NCBI GenBank assembly: GCA_049320945.1
Contig: JBMOQT010000218.1
Coordinates: 1-5,817 of the forward strand
Length of the DNA stretch: 5,817 bases
Source of the DNA: DYIB01 sp049320945
GTDB taxonomy: Bacteria > Pseudomonadota > Gammaproteobacteria > Burkholderiales > Rhodocyclaceae
Direction of reading: 5' to 3'
The notes beneath the pieces were generated by a model. The model was not told the origin of the DNA and did no database searches. It saw nothing but the letters and a program-made list of their open reading frames with translations. The translations under genes were made by a program, and so were the position numbers. Positions 5,548 through 5,817 of this stretch are shown one piece after another. Each line of letters begins with the position of its first letter. Within the stretch, counting starts at the first letter, position 1.

Positions 5548-5817
5548 TCAGCGCCGCTCCGTCGTGGGCCACTGCAGCAAGCCGCAGCCGGTGGCGTCGT
5601 CGCGTCCGGCCGGGGGCAAGTCGATCGCCTCCCCGCACAGGGCCGAGACTTGCGTGGATTGCCGGCCGGCCAGGCGGGCCGCCAGCGCGGCCGTCACGAA
5701 AGGCGCAGCAAAGGACGTGCCGGTGAAATAGCGCCCGCCGCCCACCGGCAGCCACAGGTCCACGCCGGGCGCGGCGATGGCGATGTGGGGGCCGCGCGTG
5801 CCGCCGCGCCAGGGCTT
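5548..5817 (-). CDS. Subtilisin-like S8 serine protease, C-terminal part
   Basis: The frame is open from the window edge at 5817 to the TGA at 5548-5550, giving the last 89 residues; the start lies outside. HIAIAAPGVDLWLP followed by GRYFTGTSFAAPFVTAALA is the signature around the catalytic serine of the subtilisin (S8) family, the nucleophile being the Ser of GTSFAAP (codon 5713-5715). The Asp and His of the triad would be upstream of the window. The tail after the catalytic helix is short (about 45 residues, with CGEAIDLPPAGRDDATGCGL then LQWP), so the enzyme ends soon after the protease fold without an autotransporter or long C-terminal domain. The DDATGCGLLQ segment matches the 'D..(T/Y)G.G.(L/V)' region near the end of many S8 domains. 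Two Cys there may be disulphide-linked. It is probably exported, which the missing N-terminus would settle. Confidence 0.9.
   Translation of the reverse strand, partial: KPWRGGTRGPHIAIAAPGVDLWLPVGGGRYFTGTSFAAPFVTAALAARLAGRQSTQVSALCGEAIDLPPAGRDDATGCGLLQWPTTERR

Noticed and set aside
5454..5731. Plus-strand frames of 68-90 codons over the S8 protease end
   Set aside because: They are opposite the protease frame that carries the GTSFAAP catalytic signature.

Overview
The window is GC-rich and looks like a chromosomal segment of a Gram-negative bacterium. A betaproteobacterium (Rhodocyclales-like) is my best guess. That rests on the lipoprotein signal peptide, the style of the multidomain c-di-GMP protein and the type of intergenic palindromic repeat; no marker gene fixes the taxonomy.

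Layout. (1) Bases 1-132, minus strand: a decayed N-terminal piece of a transposase, probably IS1380/DDE type. (2) Bases 133-641: no confident gene. This stretch holds an 11.5-copy GCAA tetranucleotide tract (170-215), a bulged hairpin (240-275) and a small palindrome (511-525). An open frame (154-627) starts just before the tract and stops 14 bases short of the next gene. (3) Bases 642-3581, plus strand: one large gene for a 979-residue inner-membrane c-di-GMP enzyme, ordered TM / PilJ-NarX-like sensor / TM / HAMP / PAS / GGDEF / EAL / receiver. Both catalytic domains look intact, but the receiver has Gly where the phosphoacceptor Asp should be. An in-frame (GAA)8 tract adds eight Glu inside the PAS domain. 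(4) Bases 3582-3922: the convergent intergenic region, with a nested palindromic repeat of about 100 bases. (5) Bases 3923-5817, all minus strand and transcribed right to left: the C-terminal end of a subtilisin-like S8 protease (runs off the window), a small Pro-rich secreted protein, an intrinsic terminator, a CsgG-like lipoprotein, and a small downstream gene that appears broken by two frameshifts.

How the parts may work together. The large protein would sense something in the periplasm through its PilJ/NarX-like module and adjust c-di-GMP, which usually governs the switch between motility and biofilm. The minus-strand genes are all envelope or secreted functions (protease, secreted protein, CsgG-like lipoprotein), so they may form a cell-surface locus. 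A functional link between the two halves is only inference from proximity.

Most noteworthy points: the tetranucleotide tract at the 5' end of a possible leader frame ahead of a c-di-GMP gene (a candidate phase-variable switch), the receiver lacking its phosphoacceptor, the drop in GC in the sensor half of the same gene, and the frameshifted small gene coupled to the lipoprotein gene.
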